Below are positions 61,990 through 64,000 of a stretch of DNA of 64,000 nt, in pieces. The position numbers were made by a program, and so were the translations under genes. The notes under the pieces are model-generated. The model saw nothing but the letters and a program-made list of their open reading frames with translations, did no database searches and was not told where the DNA came from. Source of the DNA: Herbaspirillum sp. SJZ107 (GTDB lineage: Bacteria; Pseudomonadota; Gammaproteobacteria; Burkholderiales; Burkholderiaceae_D); NCBI RefSeq assembly GCF_006715485.1, contig NZ_VFNH01000005.1, positions 401,768 to 465,767 of the forward strand. Direction: 5' to 3'. Each line of letters begins with the position of its first letter. Within the stretch, counting starts at the first letter, position 1.

Positions 61990-63729
61990 TTACGATATCT
62001 CGGCGCTGTCGCGGTCCAGCGCGCACACCGCGACGCGGTTCTTGCCATTGCGCTTGGCCTCGTACATCGCCTGGTCGGCCCGGGTCAGCAACCCGGTCGG
62101 GTCCTGCGCCTGGTGCGGCCGCTGCAGGGCCAGGCCGATGCTGGCCCCGACCCGCACGTCTCCGCCTTTCAGCGCAAACGGCCGCTCCAGCTGGGCCAGC
62201 AGATAGCGCGCCTTGTGCTCGGCCTCCTCGAGGTCGTTCACCATGTCCAGGATGACCACGAATTCGTCGCCGGCCAGGCGCACCGCCAGGTCGGTCTCGC
62301 GGATGCTGGCCTGGATGCGTGCGCCGAACTGGCGCAGCAATGCGTCGCCTTCGTCATGGCCGCGGGTATCGTTGATCGCCTTGAAACCATCCATGTCGAG
62401 GAATATCACCGCGCACGGACGCGCCATCTGTGCCGCGCGTGCCATCACCCGCGGCAGCGTCTGCATCAGCGCACGGCGGTTGGGCAACCCGGTCAGCGCA
62501 TCGCGCATCAGCAGTTGCTGCAGCTCGGCGGTGCGCTCCGCTACCGTTTCTTCCAGCTGCGCGTTCATCCGTTCCAGTTCTTCGTGGTGGTCGCGCTCGC
62601 TACGCACCAGGTGGGACAAGGCTTCCGACAGCACCCGGGCCTCGTGGAAGCTGTGGACCTGGGGCACCGAGTCCGGCGTTGCCGTCGCCGGCGCATGGGC
62701 GAGGTCTTCGATCGCCCGGCTCAGCACATTCAGGGGCTCGACCAGGCGGCGCGCCAGCAATGCCATCGCGGCGGCCAGGATCACGGCCAGGGCGAGGCTG
62801 AACAGGAACACGCGCCGTTCGAACGCATTGGCCGAGGCCATCGCCGCGCGTTCGGTCTGGCGCACCAGGATCGCCCAGTGCAGGGTGGCCGGATCGCCGC
62901 CGCGGCCGGTCAGGCTGTAGCCAGTCATGTAGGTCTGGCCATCCGCCCAGCGTTCGGAAATGGCGCCGGTCTTGCCTTGCAGGGCAAGGCGCAGGCTGTC
63001 GGTGGCGATCTGTTTTTCCAGCATGCCGCCGGGACCAAGCAGGACCACGCCGTCGCTGCGCACCACAAAAATCTCGACGCCGTAATCGCGCAGCGCAGGT
63101 GTCAAGAGGTTGCGCGCCAGGCTGCGGGCCCAGTCCCAGCTGAGGTGGATCGCCAGCACGCCGAGCAGCTTGCCGTCTTCATCGCGGACCGGGCCGGCGA
63201 CGTCGACGAAGCGCCAGGGTTCGGCCGCTTTCGGCAGCAGCTTGCCAAGCAGCACGGCCGGGTGATAATCCTCGGCGACCACGCCCTGCCGGCCTCGATG
63301 GAACCAGGGGCGCACCGTGACATCGCCGTTTTCGAACAAGCCGCCGGTCGACGCCCGCACCTTGCCGTCGGGCGTTGCCACGCCGATCCAGGTGTAGTCG
63401 CGGTACTGGCTCTGCAGTTGTTCGACGACGCGCCGTGCCGTGGCCGCTTTGTCGATATGGAGGATGGTCGGCAGCGCCGACAGCAGTTGTACATCACGTA
63501 CGGTCTGGTCGAGCGTGTGGTTGAGCGAGTCGCGCATCTGCCAGGACAGTTGCTCCAGCCGCAGCTGCGCTTCCTGGGTAGCATGGCGGACTGCAAAATG
63601 ATCGACCAGTAGCAACAGCAGAATCACCGTGACAGCGACCGTCAATCCGGCATACGACACCATCAGCGTGGTGAGGCGAAGCGGTTTTGCGCGGCTTGAC
63701 GGCGCGGGCGTGTCGCTGTCGGCAGTCAT
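61990..63729 (-). CDS. Membrane diguanylate cyclase (dCache-HAMP-GGDEF)
   Basis: 579 residues. Membrane helices near residues 22-42 and 300-322 flank a periplasmic double-Cache-like sensor (about 45-295). A HAMP-like linker and coiled coil lead to a GGDEF domain (about 405-565). The active site is AGDEF (486-490) in RLAGDEF, with the RETD inhibitory site five residues upstream, so it should make c-di-GMP with product feedback. It lies next to an rRNA operon's 3' end. Confidence 0.92.
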   Translation of the reverse strand: MTADSDTPAPSSRAKPLRLTTLMVSYAGLTVAVTVILLLLLVDHFAVRHATQEAQLRLEQLSWQMRDSLNHTLDQTVRDVQLLSALPTILHIDKAATARRVVEQLQSQYRDYTWIGVATPDGKVRASTGGLFENGDVTVRPWFHRGRQGVVAEDYHPAVLLGKLLPKAAEPWRFVDVAGPVRDEDGKLLGVLAIHLSWDWARSLARNLLTPALRDYGVEIFVVRSDGVVLLGPGGMLEKQIATDSLRLALQGKTGAISERWADGQTYMTGYSLTGRGGDPATLHWAILVRQTERAAMASANAFERRVFLFSLALAVILAAAMALLARRLVEPLNVLSRAIEDLAHAPATATPDSVPQVHSFHEARVLSEALSHLVRSERDHHEELERMNAQLEETVAERTAELQQLLMRDALTGLPNRRALMQTLPRVMARAAQMARPCAVIFLDMDGFKAINDTRGHDEGDALLRQFGARIQASIRETDLAVRLAGDEFVVILDMVNDLEEAEHKARYLLAQLERPFALKGGDVRVGASIGLALQRPHQAQDPTGLLTRADQAMYEAKRNGKNRVAVCALDRDSAEIS

Positions 63730-63886
63730 GGCGTGCTCAAAATAAGAAAGAACAGGATGCTACCTGACAAAAATATTTTGCTCTACAGAAAAGCTCAGTT
63801 GATACGACAGTTTAGTGAAAGATCACGTAAAAACAACTAATTAAATTGTATGTGCAATGTATCCGAAAATTCACGGCTTGAAAAGC

Positions 63887-63920
63887 AAAAAACCCCACTC
63901 AGCAAGCTGAGTGGGGTTTT
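63887..63920 (-). terminator. rRNA operon terminator
   Basis: AAAACCCCACTCAG (63889-63902) and CTGAGTGGGGTTTT (63907-63920) form a perfect 14-base stem with CAAG loop; T follows on the minus strand. It lies about 30 bases after the 5S rRNA 3' end. Confidence 0.9.
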
Positions 63921-63950
63921 GCATTACTACTTTACTTACTGCTATTAATT

Positions 63951-64000
63951 AGCCTGACGATAACCTACTTTCACACTGGTTGCAGCACTATCATCGGCGC
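63951..64000 (-). rRNA. rrf: 5S ribosomal RNA, 3' part (right edge)
   Basis: The last 50 bases, read on the minus strand, are the 3' half of a betaproteobacterial 5S rRNA: GATAGTGCTGCAACCAGTGT, then GTGAAAGTAGGTTATC and GTCAGGCT at the end. The 5' part is outside the window, so the rRNA operon enters from the right and ends here. A terminator follows. Confidence 0.9.

Noticed and set aside
63730..63886. Possible gene in the low-GC stretch before the rRNA terminator
   Set aside because: No open frame of useful length with a ribosome binding site was seen; it is more likely the promoter region of the diguanylate cyclase gene.

Overview
The window is a GC-rich, densely packed chromosomal segment of a Gram-negative bacterium. 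The gene content points to the Betaproteobacteria, order Burkholderiales, most likely an Oxalobacteraceae (Massilia/Duganella-like) organism. Evidence for this is the DUF3567 and DUF1840 proteins, the proteobacterial-type GshA beside a mannose-type EIIA/HPr/EI phosphotransferase chain, MetX-MetW, UbiK, PEP-CTERM proteins and the 5S rRNA end at the right edge. The genus is inferred by eye and was not computed.

Layout. 1-4.6 kb: the end of a carotenoid operon (crtX partial, crtY, crtI, crtB on +, crtZ convergent on -), which would make glycosylated zeaxanthin-type pigments. 4.6-10 kb: a DUF2141 secreted protein, an ABC-2 exporter pair, an EAL-HDOD signalling protein, a class II glutamine amidotransferase and DUF3567. 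10-16 kb (-): rsmB, a DUF4390 protein, an NtrY-type sensor kinase, a short response regulator and a degenerate CobW-like protein. 16-22.4 kb (+): argS, a SPOR protein, dsbA, an SDR, birA, coaX and a second SPOR protein. 22.4-29.4 kb (-): the rod-shape operon mreB-mreC-mreD-mrdA-rodA-rlpA. 29.7-33 kb (+): gatC-gatA-gatB with a clear terminator.

33-41.6 kb: a periplasmic ClpP-fold protein, a divergent TetR/GST pair with a perfect palindrome between them, pyrE, a hybrid histidine kinase, exonuclease III, a CPBP protease, an RluA-type pseudouridine synthase and an M48 protease. 41.6-46.9 kb (-): gshB, EIIA-Man, HPr, EI, metX and metW as one run. 47-49.2 kb: a methyltransferase facing the other way, then gshA. 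49.3-52.1 kb (-): torF-glnK-amtB behind a sigma-54-type promoter with NtrC-like sites. 52.3-54.5 kb: ubiK, a small membrane protein and comM.

55-57.6 kb (+): a PEP-CTERM protein, a small 'post-PEP-CTERM'-like secreted protein and a gp63-like metallopeptidase with a PA domain between its zinc ligands, behind a second sigma-54-type promoter. 57.6-63.7 kb: a GlxA-type regulator, a lipoprotein, a second ABC exporter pair, DUF1840 and a diguanylate cyclase. The last 50 bases are the 3' end of a 5S rRNA gene on the minus strand, so an rRNA operon lies just to the right.

The least explained parts are the sigma-54-driven PEP-CTERM/metallopeptidase operon, the torF-glnK-amtB operon, and a pair of related intergenic palindromes (47.8 and 52.6 kb) that show compensatory base changes and lie between convergent genes. 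No CRISPR array, insertion sequence, prophage or tRNA gene was recognised.
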